DNA of 64,000 nucleotides from Hyaloraphidium curvatum (lineage: Eukaryota > Monoblepharomycota > Hyaloraphidiomycetes > Hyaloraphidiales > Hyaloraphidiaceae). This document shows positions 19,808-29,987 of the stretch, piece by piece (positions within the stretch are counted from its first letter, which is position 1; the number at the start of each line of letters is the position of its first letter). The position numbers and the translations under genes are program-made. The stretch lies in the NCBI GenBank assembly GCA_025558095.1, contig JAIVFI010000037.1:1-64000 (forward strand), written 5' to 3'. The notes under the pieces were generated by a model. It was given only the letters and a program-made list of their open reading frames with translations, had not been told where the DNA came from and did not search any database.

Positions 19808-22800
19808 ATGTTTCGGAAGAAAGCCGCCGCGAAGCCTGAGAGCACGGAGAGCGCGGAGGAGTGCTTCAGCCGGGGCTATAAGCTCTACACCGGCGATGGC
19901 GTGCCCCAGGACCTGGCCGAGGCCGCAAAGTGGTTCCGCAAGGCTGCAGAGAAGGGACACGCAATGGGGCAGAACAATCTCGGCGTGCTCTATCGGGACG
20001 GTTCGGGCGTCGTTCAGGACCTTGATGAGGCCGCGCGGTGGTTCCGAAAGTCGGCCGACCAGGGCAACGCCCTTGGGCAGTGTAACCTCGGCGCGTGCTA
20101 CGAGAACGGCTCGGGCGTGGCCAAGGACCTCGCCGAAGCTCTGCGGTGGTATCGCAAATCGGCCGACCAGGGCAACGCGTACGGGCAGAAGGATTTGGGA
20201 CGGTGCTACGAGAACGGCTTGGGCGTCTCCAAGGACCTCGCAGAGGCCGCCAAGTGGTACCGCAAGTCGGCCGACCAGGGCAACGTGATCGCGCAGTACA
20301 ATCTCGGACGGTGCTACGAGAACGGCTGGGGCGTGGCCAAGGACCTTGTCGAAGCTGAGCGGTGGTACCGCAAGGCGGCCGACCAGGAGAACGTGATCGC
20401 GCAGTACAGTCTCGGACGGTGCTACGAGAACGGCTGGGGCGTTGCGCAGGACTATGCCGAAGCAGCACGGTGGTACCGCATGTCGGCCGAGCAGGGGGAC
20501 GCCTACGGCCAGAGGGCCCTCGGAACCTGCTACGAGAACGGCCGGGGCGTGGCCAAGGATCTTGCCGAGGCCGCGAAGTGGTACCGCAAGGCGGCCGACC
20601 AGGGCAACGCGATCGGGCAACACGACCTGGGACGGTGCTACGAGAACGGCTGGGGCGTGGCCAAGGACCTCCTCTTAGCTGAGAGGTGGTACCGCAAGTC
20701 GGCCGACCAGGGGAACGTGATCGCGCAGTCCGAAGTCGGACGGTGCTACGAGAACGGCTGGGGAGTGACCAAGGACCTTGCCCAGGCTGCAAAGTGGTAC
20801 CGCAAGTCGGCGGACCAGGGCAACGCCAGCGGGCAGGTCAACCTCGGACGGTGCTACGAGAACGGCTGGGGCGTGGCCAAGGATCTTGCCGAGGCCGCGA
20901 GGTGGTACCGCAAGGCGGCCGACCAGGGCAACGCGATCGGGCAACACGACCTGGGACGGTGCTACGAGAACGGCTGGGGCGTGGCCAAGGACCTCGTCTT
21001 AGCTGGGAGGTGGTACCGCAAGTCGGCCGACCAGGGGAACGTGATCGCGCAGTCCGAACTCGGACGGTGCTACGAGAACGGCTGGGGAGTGACCAAGGAC
21101 CTTGCCCAGGCTGCAAAGTGGTACCGCAAGTCGGCGGACCAGGGCAACGCCAGCGGGCAGGTCAACCTCGGACGGTGCTACGAGAACGGCTGGGGCGTGG
21201 CCAAGGACCTCGCCGAGGCTGCACTGTGGTACCGCAAGTCGGCGGACCAGGGCAATGCGCAGGGACAGCTCAACGTCGGACGATGCTACGAGAACGGATG
21301 GGACGTTGCGCAGGACCAGACCGAGGCGGTGCGGTGGTACCGCAAATCGGCCGACCAGGGCTACGCGTACGGCCAGTTCGCCCTCGGTCTCTGCTACGAG
21401 TACGGCAAGGCCGTCGAAGTCAATTTCACCTTGGCCCTGGATCTGTACCAGAAGGCCGCGGCACAGGGTCTTGAGGAGGCAAAGCAGGGCGTGGAGCGGG
21501 TGCAGATAGCCATCAATGAGCAGCGGGCTGCAGAGGAGCGCCGACGGAGAGAAGAGGCCGAGGCTGCCGAGCGGAGCCGTGCAGCTGCCGAGGGCCGCGC
21601 GAGGCAGGAAGCGGAAGCGGATGCGCGACGCCGGCGGGAGGAAAACTTGGCGAAGGAACGCGAGAGGCTGGAGCTCGTGGAGGCGGAAGCCGAAGCCCGT
21701 CGCCGCCGGGAGGAGGACCTGGCCCACGAGCGCGAGAGGCTGGAGCTCCAGCGCCGACGGATGGAGCTCGAGAACGAGGCCAAGGCGAAGGAGCTGGCGC
21801 TGCTTGCCGAAAGGTTGAAGCTGGAGCAGGAGCTCGCGGCGTTGAAGGTCCCGCAAGCCCAGACCCGGCTCGACGGATCGGCGCGGACGGCTGTTCCCAG
21901 CGCTCCTGGGAGCGCGGCCACGGATCGCACTGCCGACGAGGCCGGCAAGCCCAACCTGGCGCGTTCCAAGACCTCGTTCTGGGTGGAAGAGGCCGACATT
22001 TCCTACGACCGGTCGAGCTGCCTCGGCAAGGGCGGCTTCGGGGTCGTCTATCGGGGCAAGTATCTTGACCTGACGGACGTGGCCGTCAAGGTGGCCCTCG
22101 ACACGTACAGCACGGAGGAAGCCAACGTCTTTCTCGAGGCCGAGGTCAAAATCTGGGCCGAGCTGCCAGCCCACGACAACGGTGAGCGGAAGGATGGCGT
22201 CTGCCGCTGCGCGTCCTTGCTTATTCCGTCTTCTGCCAGTGGTCGCGCTGCTCGGCTACCGCACCTCCCCGACGTTCCTGGTCACCAAGCTCTTCACGGG
22301 CGGGAGCATGAAGAGCTTCCTCGCCGCCCGGAACTGGGACCTCGCCCTCGCGCTGCACCTCCTCGGCGACGCCGCCGTCGGCATGACCTTTCTCCACTCC
22401 AAGGGCGTCATCCACTCGGACCTCAAGGCCGAGAACGTGCTCGTCGAGGACGGCACCCGGATGCCCGTCGCCAAGATTGCCGATTTCGGCCTGGCCAAGG
22501 TGCGCACGCGGGTCGAGGACACCAAGGGGAACAAGGCGTACCAGTACAAGGGGCTCGCGGGGGCGACGATACGCTACGCGCCGCCCGAGTTCTTCGACGA
22601 GGAGCCGCTGCGCAAGCCGTCGGACGTGTGGACGTTCGGGATGATGTGCTACCAGGTGCTTTCGGGCGGCCGGGACCCGTTCTCGGACCTCACGAATCCG
22701 CCGGCTGTGAGTTGGCATTCGGCGCGAGCTTCCCGGCCTTGCTAACTGTTTTGCAGGTCATGAAGGCCATCTTTGGCGGCAAGCGCCCGCCGAGGCCCGA

Positions 22801-22915
22801 CAACGTGCCGGATGCCGTGTGGTCGCTGGTGCAGTCGTGCTGGAAGGAGGAGATGGGGGAGAGGCCGACGATGGCCGAGGTGGCGAGGGAGCTCATCCGC
22901 ATCAGGGGTCGCTAG
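19808..22915 (+). CDS. Sel1-repeat / coiled-coil / TKL-like protein kinase 2
   Basis: Exons 19808-22181, 22240-22706 and 22757-22915 encode 999 residues, with intron positions and phases identical to gene 1. It has about fifteen Sel1-like repeats instead of ten; the increase includes a block of three repeats duplicated as a unit. The coiled coil is slightly shorter than in gene 1. From the coiled coil to the C-terminus the protein is nearly identical to gene 1 (GKGGFGVV, VAVKV, HSDLKAEN, DFGLAKV, APEFFDEEPL), and even the last intron is almost unchanged, so the two are recent tandem copies whose repeats diverge faster than the kinase. It lies between the COX12 fragment and the intact P450 gene. 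Confidence 0.9.
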   Translation: MFRKKAAAKPESTESAEECFSRGYKLYTGDGVPQDLAEAAKWFRKAAEKGHAMGQNNLGVLYRDGSGVVQDLDEAARWFRKSADQGNALGQCNLGACYENGSGVAKDLAEALRWYRKSADQGNAYGQKDLGRCYENGLGVSKDLAEAAKWYRKSADQGNVIAQYNLGRCYENGWGVAKDLVEAERWYRKAADQENVIAQYSLGRCYENGWGVAQDYAEAARWYRMSAEQGDAYGQRALGTCYENGRGVAKDLAEAAKWYRKAADQGNAIGQHDLGRCYENGWGVAKDLLLAERWYRKSADQGNVIAQSEVGRCYENGWGVTKDLAQAAKWYRKSADQGNASGQVNLGRCYENGWGVAKDLAEAARWYRKAADQGNAIGQHDLGRCYENGWGVAKDLVLAGRWYRKSADQGNVIAQSELGRCYENGWGVTKDLAQAAKWYRKSADQGNASGQVNLGRCYENGWGVAKDLAEAALWYRKSADQGNAQGQLNVGRCYENGWDVAQDQTEAVRWYRKSADQGYAYGQFALGLCYEYGKAVEVNFTLALDLYQKAAAQGLEEAKQGVERVQIAINEQRAAEERRRREEAEAAERSRAAAEGRARQEAEADARRRREENLAKERERLELVEAEAEARRRREEDLAHERERLELQRRRMELENEAKAKELALLAERLKLEQELAALKVPQAQTRLDGSARTAVPSAPGSAATDRTADEAGKPNLARSKTSFWVEEADISYDRSSCLGKGGFGVVYRGKYLDLTDVAVKVALDTYSTEEANVFLEAEVKIWAELPAHDNGERKDGVCRCASLLIPSSASGRAARLPHLPDVPGHQALHGREHEELPRRPELGPRPRAAPPRRRRRRHDLSPLQGRHPLGPQGRERARRGRHPDARRQDCRFRPGQGAHAGRGHQGEQGVPVQGARGGDDTLRAARVLRRGAAAQAVGRVDVRDDVLPGAFGRPGPVLGPHESAGCELAFGASFPALLTVLQVMKAIFGGKRPPRPDNVPDAVWSLVQSCWKEEMGERPTMAEVARELIRIRGR
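20551..21198 (+). repeat. Higher-order duplication of three Sel1 repeats
   Basis: A 324-base unit (three 108-base Sel1 repeats) beginning with GGCCAAGGATCTTGCC at 20551 is repeated at 20875. The two units share uncommon variants (GQHDLGRCY, AQSE-GRCY, GVTKDLAQ) in the same order. Confidence 0.85.
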
Positions 22916-23084
22916 GAGTCAAAATCATCAAAGCATTGCAATCCAATACTGTTTCGATGACTTCGATGTCTGCCGCCTAAGAACGCATGGCTCTGCGGGT
23001 GATCCGAGTAGACGTCAGAGTGAGCGGCCCGCCGGTGGCCAATCCGGCTTCCATCCCCAACTCGATTGTCGACCACGCGCCGCC

Positions 23085-24887
23085 ATGTCCGCCGAGGCGG
23101 CCTCGTGGCTCGCCCTGCCGTCGGCGACGACGTTCCTCCTCGTCGCCGCCGTGGCGCTTCTCGCGTACGAGCTGATACGGAGAACATGGTTCTCGTTCGA
23201 CGACGACCTGCCGCTCCTCATGGGCCTGCCGTTCCTGAACCGGCCGCCCGCGGACCGTATCCGCGACATGCACGACTTTGAGAAGGGTGGGCTGCCGCGC
23301 AGGCGGGTCTCCAGAGCGCGCTGGCTGACGTGCTCGGCCGCAGAGCTCACATGGAAGCTCAAGACACCCGTGTACCGCACCATGTCCTACCTGAAGCCGT
23401 GGACGCGCTCGGTGCTCATCGGTGACCCGGCCATACTGAAGGAGATCTACGTCGGCGCGGCCGGGGGCTGGGAGAAGTTTGACCGCGGGCACCCGTATCA
23501 GGACTCCATGCAGCACCACGCCGGGGGTCTGATCCTGATCAAGAACGGGCAGCGCTGGCGCGAGGCACGCGAGGCGCTGGGCAACAAGACGTTCTCCTCG
23601 ACCACGATGCGGACCTACGTGCCCATCCTGAGGGAGCAGTTCACCATCATGCTGGAGCAGATTGAGCGGCGGCTGCGCGAGAGCGGCAAAGACACGGTGG
23701 ACCTGCAGGACATCTATTCCAACATGACTTTCGACATGATCTGCCGCCTCGTCTTTGGCGAGTCGGTGCACGCCCAGACGTCCCCCGAAGGCGCGGCCTA
23801 CCTCCACGCCTGGGACGGCGTCCTCGGCCTTGCCAACATCCTCTCCCTGCTCCACTCGCTGGTCGACAAATGGGTCTGGAAGCTGTTCCCCAAGATCTAC
23901 AACAAGTTCAACACCGACCTCACCAAGATCCAGTCGCTCGTGGACGACAACGTCCAGCGGCGGAAACGCGGCGAGGACCTCGACCGCGTGTCGATCCTGG
24001 ACGACCTGTTCCGCAACGAGAAGGCCCCCGCATGGCTCAAGGAGGACGCCAACGTCAAGCAGCAGCTCATCACCTTGCTCTTCGCCGGCCACGACGTGGG
24101 CCCGACGTGCCGCTCTCGCCACGACCTCCCTGACATCTCCACCCGCAGACCACCGCCGCCCTCCTCTCCTTCCTCACCTACGAGCTCGCTGCCCACCCCG
24201 ACTGGCAGCGCCGCGTGCGCGAGGAGGTCGTCGAGGCCTTTGGCACCGACACCTCGGAGCTCATCACCAACCTCGACAAGCTCGAGGCCATGCCGGTGCT
24301 AAATGCGTGCATCAAGGAGACCCTCCGGATGTACCCCTCGGCGCCGTTCGGCGCGGGGAGGGTGATGAACACGGATTACCTGTTCAAGTACACGGACCCC
24401 CTGACGGGCAAGCCGAGGCAGATCGACCTGAGGAAGGGCGGTGCGTGGTGCGATGGCGTGATGCGGTCCTTGGCTCACTTTGCCCTGCACAGACTCGATT
24501 CGCCCGTCGATGTACATCGCGCAGATGTACCAACCTTTTTGGGACCCCGCGTACGGCCCGGTCACCGAGTGGAACCCCGACCGCTTCCTCAAGGACCCCA
24601 ACGGCGGCGCCATCTCCATGTACTGCTACGCTCCGGTGGGTCGCCGTGCCGCACGCTCCGGCCGACTTGCAGCTCACCACGCCCTTCCCGCCGCGCAGTT
24701 CGGCAACGGCGCCCGTCGGTGCGCGGGCGAGCGGCTCGCCCTGTCCGAGGCGCGGCTGACCATCTCGGAGCTGGCGCGGCGGTACGAGTGGCGGATGCAG
24801 GACGGGTTTAAGTTCGCGGTCCTCATGACTGGAACGATAAAGGCACGGGACGGGGTGAAGGTGGTGATGAAGAAGCTGCAGAGGTAG
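23085..24887 (+). CDS. Cytochrome P450 (first locus)
   Basis: Exons 23085-24095, 24149-24440, 24493-24635 and 24699-24887 give 544 residues. An N-terminal membrane anchor (ATTFLLVAAVALLAYELI) is followed by the P450 fold: I-helix AGHDTT, assembled exactly across the first intron; ExxR as KETLRM; a WNPDRFL loop; and heme-binding FGNGARRCAGE with the axial Cys. The WREAREAL helix C is also clear. The enzyme should be an ER-anchored monooxygenase dependent on a P450 reductase. The overall pattern is like fatty-acid hydroxylating families (CYP4/52/86 type), but the substrate is not determinable. It shares architecture with the P450 at 38326. Its promoter and first codons are duplicated after Sel1-kinase gene 1. 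Confidence 0.9.
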
Positions 24888-25026
24888 AACTAGAATAGAG
24901 GCGGCGATTCGCCGACGTGTTGGTTGAAACGGGTAGGACCGAACGATACAAGCAAAGAAAGACATGTTTTCACGGCAGCCAACAAGCCGGAATCCCCAAC
25001 GGCATCCAAGAATGAGCAGACGAGGT

Positions 25027-26022
25027 TCAGTTGGGGTCACAAGAGCCCGACACGCAACTCCCCGCACAGGTTCTGTTACAGCCCCCGCAATGCGCCGGGT
25101 CCTCCAAGATGTTGAAGCACGCGGTGCCGCACTTGTCGAGCCCCGACCCGTCGCACAGGCATTCGCCGTTCATGCAAATCTGCCAGGCACCGCACTCTGT
25201 TCCGCACTCCCCGCAGTGGGCCTGGTTGTCGTTTGTGTCGACGCATCCGTCGGGATCGCACAGCGTTCCGGAGTCGCACTCGCACTTGCTGTTCGTGCAG
25301 GTCTGGCCGGCGTCGCAGGCTAAAGGGGGAGAGTGGGGATCAGATGGGGTTCAAGGATAACCATGCCCCGCGATCCCCAAGAACCAACAAGTCACGCAGT
25401 CCCCGCAGTAGATGTTGTCCGAGGTGGTGTCGCGGCACAGATCGTCGCAGACTTCGCCCCCGCCGGGGCACTCGCATGTCCCGGCGACGCAGACCTGACC
25501 GCCCCCGATGGCGGTGCAGTCTGGAAATCCGTCAGATTGCCGGTTCCTGTGCCGCCAATGGCAGCAGTTTACCCACTGTTCCCGCACGTCCCGCAATCGT
25601 TGGCGTCGATCGAGGAGTTGGCGACGCAGTACGTCGTGCAGTCGAGCTGCCCCGGGCCGCAGCGGGGGGCGTCGTAGCGCCTGTAGAGCTTCGCGTAGAG
25701 CTCGATATCCGAGTCGACGCAGGCAACGTGGCCTCGCGGCGTGCCTGGGAAGCCGTACTCGCTGGCCGGGATGAGGATCAGCGGACGCGAAACGGGCCGG
25801 GGCATGCCGCCCGGTCGCGGGCCACCGTACCAAAACCTGTCCACATCGCAGTCTGCACAGGTGCGGCGAAACACAGCCCCCTGGCCGGCCCTGGGCGCAG
25901 GCCTGGGGAGGCGTGGGAGCGCGATTCAGTGGGTGGACCCGGCAGGGACGCGGCCGCGCCTGCACCCACGAGGAGGCGGCCCCCGCGAGCATTGCCAGCA
26001 GCAGCGCAATGCGGAGGATCAT
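25027..26022 (-). CDS. Secreted Cys-rich repeat protein
   Basis: On the minus strand, exons 25970-26022, 25577-25902, 25389-25520 and 25027-25319 join in phase to 267 residues. The first exon is a signal peptide (MILRIALLLAMLAGAAS). The C-terminal half has four units resembling C-x2-C-x3-C-x4-5-C and C-x-C-x-G (CGTCGNNC, CGDCVTSC, CGECGTEC, CGGCNRTC), each after a D/N-rich stretch ending in HC or YC. The pattern is similar to Stig1-like and EGF-like extracellular domains. The splice choices are supported because each one restores the C-x2-C-x3-C spacing. The middle part (RFWYGGPRPGG...) is unique. A wall or extracellular role is inferred; the family is not identified. Confidence 0.75.
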
Positions 26023-26427
26023 GGTAGGCTATGGTGGTGCGGAATGGGCCGGATCAGCCCCCGGCGGCCCGGTGTGGGTGTGTCCCCAAAACGCAATGAT
26101 CCTGCGGGGTGTTGCGCACAGCCCGCGTGCCAAGGCCGGGTGGAGATAGGGGTCTTTCCCAGATCCCCTTCCGGCCTGGTGGGAGAAGCGGCGGTTTTGA
26201 AAGGAACTGGCTTCATCCTCGGGATTGCGACTCGGAGCGGCCTTGGTGGGGGTTGCAGGAGTGGGTCTGGTAAGGCGGCCACGAACCTCCAGAGCAGGGA
26301 TTCGTACATGCGCGCCCCAACCGTGTCTGCTCTCATCGATACCACCAGATGCCCTATCCCGCGACAAACGAGCCCGCCGATCCGCGACCCCACCGCCCAC
26401 GCCCACGTTCCGTTCCACCCGCACCCC

Positions 26428-28227
26428 TCACGGCCTCTTGAGCACGTTCCGCTCCGTCCTCGCCATCACCCCCGCCCACTCCCTCCCCCTCCTCGTCGAC
26501 TCGTCCAGCACCTGGTCCGCCCACGCCCGCGTCCTCAGCCTCCTCGCCACGCGGCCCCAGACGGGGTTGCACACGGCCCTCCCCAGCGTCCCCTCCCCCA
26601 AGACGCGCGGATCGTCCAGCTGCGGCTCCGCCACGTCCCGCCAGAACCGCGGCAGGTCGTGCATCCCCCCCTCCCCCAGCAGAAGCGCGTGCAGCAGCGC
26701 CGCGACCACCTCGTCCGGCGGCAGCGCCGCCTGCCCCCTGCACTCGGCCGCCAGCCGCGTCTCGCCCCTGTACAGGCACTTTGCCCACCACCCCCTCGCC
26801 TCGTCCGCCCCCGGGGACGTCGGAGACACCCCGTACGCGTCCATCTCGGCGAGCAGCCCCTCTGCGGCCCGGCGGTCGGGGTAGGCCAGCATCCCCGCGC
26901 AGGCAAACAGCGCGCCCGCCGACCGCGCGAGCGGCGTCGGGCGGACGGCGGCCCAGTGCTTCCTGACCACCCTCAACGCCTCGTCCCGCTCGCCCCGCGC
27001 GGCTAGGGCCTCGGCCACGCGCACGACGTCGGGGGTGCAGGTGGGGTCCTCGAGCCAGGGGGCGTACGCCGCCCGGGCGCCGTCGGGGTCGTTGGCCAGC
27101 ACGCGGGCGACGGCGAGCGACATCCTCACCGAGCGGAGGTGGCGGTCCCGCGCGTGGGGAGGGTACGCGCCCAGGATGTCGGTCACGGCGCGGACCATGC
27201 CGTGCGAGGCAAAGGCCTCGGCGAGCGCGGCGTCCAGGGCAAAAGCGGGCGGGGGGGATTCGGTGCGGGGGAGCACGCGCATCGCGGCGGTGTGCCATTC
27301 CCGCGCGCGGGGGTACGACAGGCGGCCGGCGGCGACGATCAGGTCGGTGAAGGCCGAGAGGGGGGGGAGAGCGTCGTCGTGGGGGCCGGTGCGGCGCGGG
27401 GTTGTCGAGGCCTTGGACAGGTACGCCTTCATGACGTCCTCGGCGTCGTCCACCCTCGGCGGGTCGTCGGAGAGCAGCGCCGACGCGGCATGGCCGGCCC
27501 AGGTGCCCGACATTTCCCCGCCGCCCTCGATGTGCAGCGCCAGGCAGGCCATGGCTTCCTCGAAAGAGCCGGAAAGCGCGTCCATGGCGGCCTCGAGCGC
27601 CAGGGGAGGGACGGGCGCCCGCCGCCGCGCAGCGAGCTCGTGGAGCGCCATGCTGACCACACGTTGGCGAGTGGCCAGCCACGGGACGTCCCTCAGCGCC
27701 AATAAAAGCTCGATCAGCGACGCGTTGTCGACCAAATGCACCCGTCCCGATCGGCAGGCGGTGTCGAACGCCGCCGCGGCCTGCACTGCCTCGCCCTCCT
27801 GGAGGTGCGTCCGCATGCGGTTTGCGGGGGCCACGCCGGGCGCCACGGCGGGGGCGAGGCGGCCTTCGCGGTCCCGCACGGCCCGCAGAGCACGCGGGTT
27901 GCGCAGCGGGTGGTGCGCCTCGGCGATGGCCAGCACGCGCTCCGGCCAGCCCGATGGCAGGGAGGGCGGGGGCCGTTCGCGCTCCGCCTGCTCCCGGGCG
28001 TCCCGGACCGCCTGCCGCACTTCCTCCGCCCTCTCAGCAACTTCCTCGGTGATTCCCTCGACGCGCATGTTGGCGAAAGACAGGGTCGACTGCCGCGCCC
28101 GCGTTGGCGTCCGGCCGCCGGCAAAGGGCGCCACCGCGCCGCACGCCTCCGCCGCCCCGCGATGGCCCGCCGCCGCGAAGCACGAGTGCCGTCCGGCGAG
28201 CCCGCGGCGGGCAAGGCGGGGCAGCAT
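26428..28227 (-). CDS. Probable mitochondrial helical (PPR/TPR-like) protein
   Basis: A single long exon of 599 residues from the ATG at 28227. The N-terminus (MLPRLARRGLAGRHSCFA) is basic and free of acidic residues, as in a mitochondrial presequence. The rest is almost entirely alpha-helical, Ala/Leu/Arg-rich, with irregular 30-40-residue helix pairs (for example FEEAMACLALHI, EARGWWAKCLYRG), resembling degenerate pentatricopeptide or TPR repeats. Such proteins act in organellar RNA metabolism or translation, but I see no repeat clear enough to be sure. The frame continues upstream to 28311 in a basic segment, so an earlier start is possible. The next gene on the same strand ends 313 bases before it. 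Confidence 0.6.
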   Translation of the reverse strand: MLPRLARRGLAGRHSCFAAAGHRGAAEACGAVAPFAGGRTPTRARQSTLSFANMRVEGITEEVAERAEEVRQAVRDAREQAERERPPPSLPSGWPERVLAIAEAHHPLRNPRALRAVRDREGRLAPAVAPGVAPANRMRTHLQEGEAVQAAAAFDTACRSGRVHLVDNASLIELLLALRDVPWLATRQRVVSMALHELAARRRAPVPPLALEAAMDALSGSFEEAMACLALHIEGGGEMSGTWAGHAASALLSDDPPRVDDAEDVMKAYLSKASTTPRRTGPHDDALPPLSAFTDLIVAAGRLSYPRAREWHTAAMRVLPRTESPPPAFALDAALAEAFASHGMVRAVTDILGAYPPHARDRHLRSVRMSLAVARVLANDPDGARAAYAPWLEDPTCTPDVVRVAEALAARGERDEALRVVRKHWAAVRPTPLARSAGALFACAGMLAYPDRRAAEGLLAEMDAYGVSPTSPGADEARGWWAKCLYRGETRLAAECRGQAALPPDEVVAALLHALLLGEGGMHDLPRFWRDVAEPQLDDPRVLGEGTLGRAVCNPVWGRVARRLRTRAWADQVLDESTRRGREWAGVMARTERNVLKRP

Positions 28228-28540
28228 CGCCGGGAGGGGAGCTGGGGAGGGGAGACGCAGGGCCGACCGGCGCGCTTGTCGTTTTGTTTGATCGTCCGCC
28301 GCGGACCTCACCGCATTCCAGCCACGGCCTGAAGTTCTCCAGCAAGACGGCCATCAGCGCCGCGGAAGCCTCGGGGCCGGCTTGCGCAATAGCTCGCGTC
28401 GGAAGGCGCGGGCATCGTTGTTTACTTGCGTCCAGGCCCCGGTGCCGTCGCCGCGTTGATGGACTCAAGCAAAGGGGAAAGATCGCCCAGACTTCGAGGC
28501 TCTAAACGATCGCATCCACCGCCATGAAGCCGGCCGTTTG

Positions 28541-29815
28541 TCACGCCGGGGCCGGCACCACCCGCGCCCGCACCGCCTCCTCCAAGAAGGATCCCCACAT
28601 CTCCCCCGGCGGCGGCAACCCCTCCGCCCCCGCGAACCCATGCGCCCGCAGCTTCTCGAGCGAAAACTCCGAGTCGTGCGGGTGCACGAACGACAGGTCC
28701 AGGAACCCGTTCAGCAGGCTGCCCAGCGGGACGTCCAGCATCCCGGGATTCCCCGCCCGCACGCGGGCCCACGCCTCCTCCGCGGCCTCCCGTCCGCCCA
28801 GCAGTTCCACCGCCGACGTCCCCCTCACTTGGTCCGCCGGTCCCCGAGGAGGCATGCGGAACCACCGCGCGATCGCGGCCCACGTCTCCTCCCACGGCGT
28901 GCCCTGCGCCGACACGGCGTTGAACGCCTCCCCCTCCGGCCCGTCCAGGGCGGCCCACGCAGCGACCTCTGCGATCCGCGCCGGGGTGGCGAACGAGTCC
29001 TTCCTCGCGTACGCCGCCGCACACCCCGGGAAAGCCAGCGGCTTTCCCATGGCCTTGAGCAGCGATGCGTACACCGCGATGTTCAGGCCGAGGTTCTGCA
29101 GCCCGGGCGGAAACGACCGCGGCAGGCCTACAATGAAGCCCGGGCGGACGAAGGAGCATTTGAACCCCCTTCGCGAGGCGTGCTCCCGCACCGCGGCCTC
29201 GGCGACGGTGTAGGACATGGTCCCGGGGCAGCGAGACCTGTCCTCGTCGAAGGGGAGGGAGTAGCCCGCCCATAGCGCGGGCCCCAGATGCATGCCGTAG
29301 AGTTTCCCGCCCGTGGAGAGGGTGAAGCTCTCCAATTCGGCGCCGGCGCCGTCCAGCGCGTCCAGGAACCCCGCGATCCACTTGTCGTTGGGCGCCCCCG
29401 CGTCCGACCCCGCGTCGGCGGCCAGCCGCGTGTACAGCGCGTCCCTCACGCGGCCGGGAAGCATCCTGGCCACCCCGCGCACGGCGCCTGTCCTGTCCGC
29501 CCGCCGCAGCGCCGCGCGGAGGGTCGCCGGGTGCGCGGGCATGGCCGCCTTTTTCGACGCCTCGGCGAACCAGAACACGTGCGTGATCCGCCGCGCCGCG
29601 CCGCCGAGCGACGATAGCGCGGTCGCGACGGAGGAGGGGTCGGAGATGTCGGCGCGGAGGTCGGCGTGGGCGCCGGGCACCGGCAGCGCGGGCGGCGACC
29701 GCGACACGGAAACGACGCGCGAAAAAGCGCCCCGCTTCACGAGATGCGCCGCCATCCCGGCACCGGCGGTGCCGGTTCCTCCCACAACGACCGCAATGCG
29801 CTGCCCGGCAGTCAT
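28541..29815 (-). CDS. PRISE-like NAD(P)-dependent reductase (SDR superfamily)
   Basis: A single exon, 424 residues from the ATG at 29815. The N-terminus has a Rossmann nucleotide-binding loop (VVVGGTGTAGAGMAAHL), followed by THVFWFAEA, then LSTGGKLYGMHLGP, which matches the G-x-K-x-YG-x-HLGP motif of progesterone 5-beta-reductase/iridoid synthase-like (PRISE) enzymes. Later come SYTVAEAAVREHA and FVRPGFIVGLP. Enzymes of this group reduce enones; fungal members are also found in secondary metabolism. The catalytic Tyr is probably that of KLYG. The substrate is unknown. An upstream in-frame start at 29947 would add a 44-residue extension without the nucleotide fold, so I chose the internal ATG. 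Confidence 0.7.
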   Translation of the reverse strand: MTAGQRIAVVVGGTGTAGAGMAAHLVKRGAFSRVVSVSRSPPALPVPGAHADLRADISDPSSVATALSSLGGAARRITHVFWFAEASKKAAMPAHPATLRAALRRADRTGAVRGVARMLPGRVRDALYTRLAADAGSDAGAPNDKWIAGFLDALDGAGAELESFTLSTGGKLYGMHLGPALWAGYSLPFDEDRSRCPGTMSYTVAEAAVREHASRRGFKCSFVRPGFIVGLPRSFPPGLQNLGLNIAVYASLLKAMGKPLAFPGCAAAYARKDSFATPARIAEVAAWAALDGPEGEAFNAVSAQGTPWEETWAAIARWFRMPPRGPADQVRGTSAVELLGGREAAEEAWARVRAGNPGMLDVPLGSLLNGFLDLSFVHPHDSEFSLEKLRAHGFAGAEGLPPPGEMWGSFLEEAVRARVVPAPA

Positions 29816-29987
29816 CCGGGCGGGTTGCGGGGGGAGGAAGTTATTTAGCCTACAGAGCGCGGGCGGCGATCGGCGGCGCCAAAGCGGGTTCAACACGACC
29901 AGGCCCTCCGCGGCGCAGGAAAAATGGCGGGCATTCTGGTGTTCCAAAGATCTATACGTCCTCTATCTTCCCATCATCCAGCCCCGT

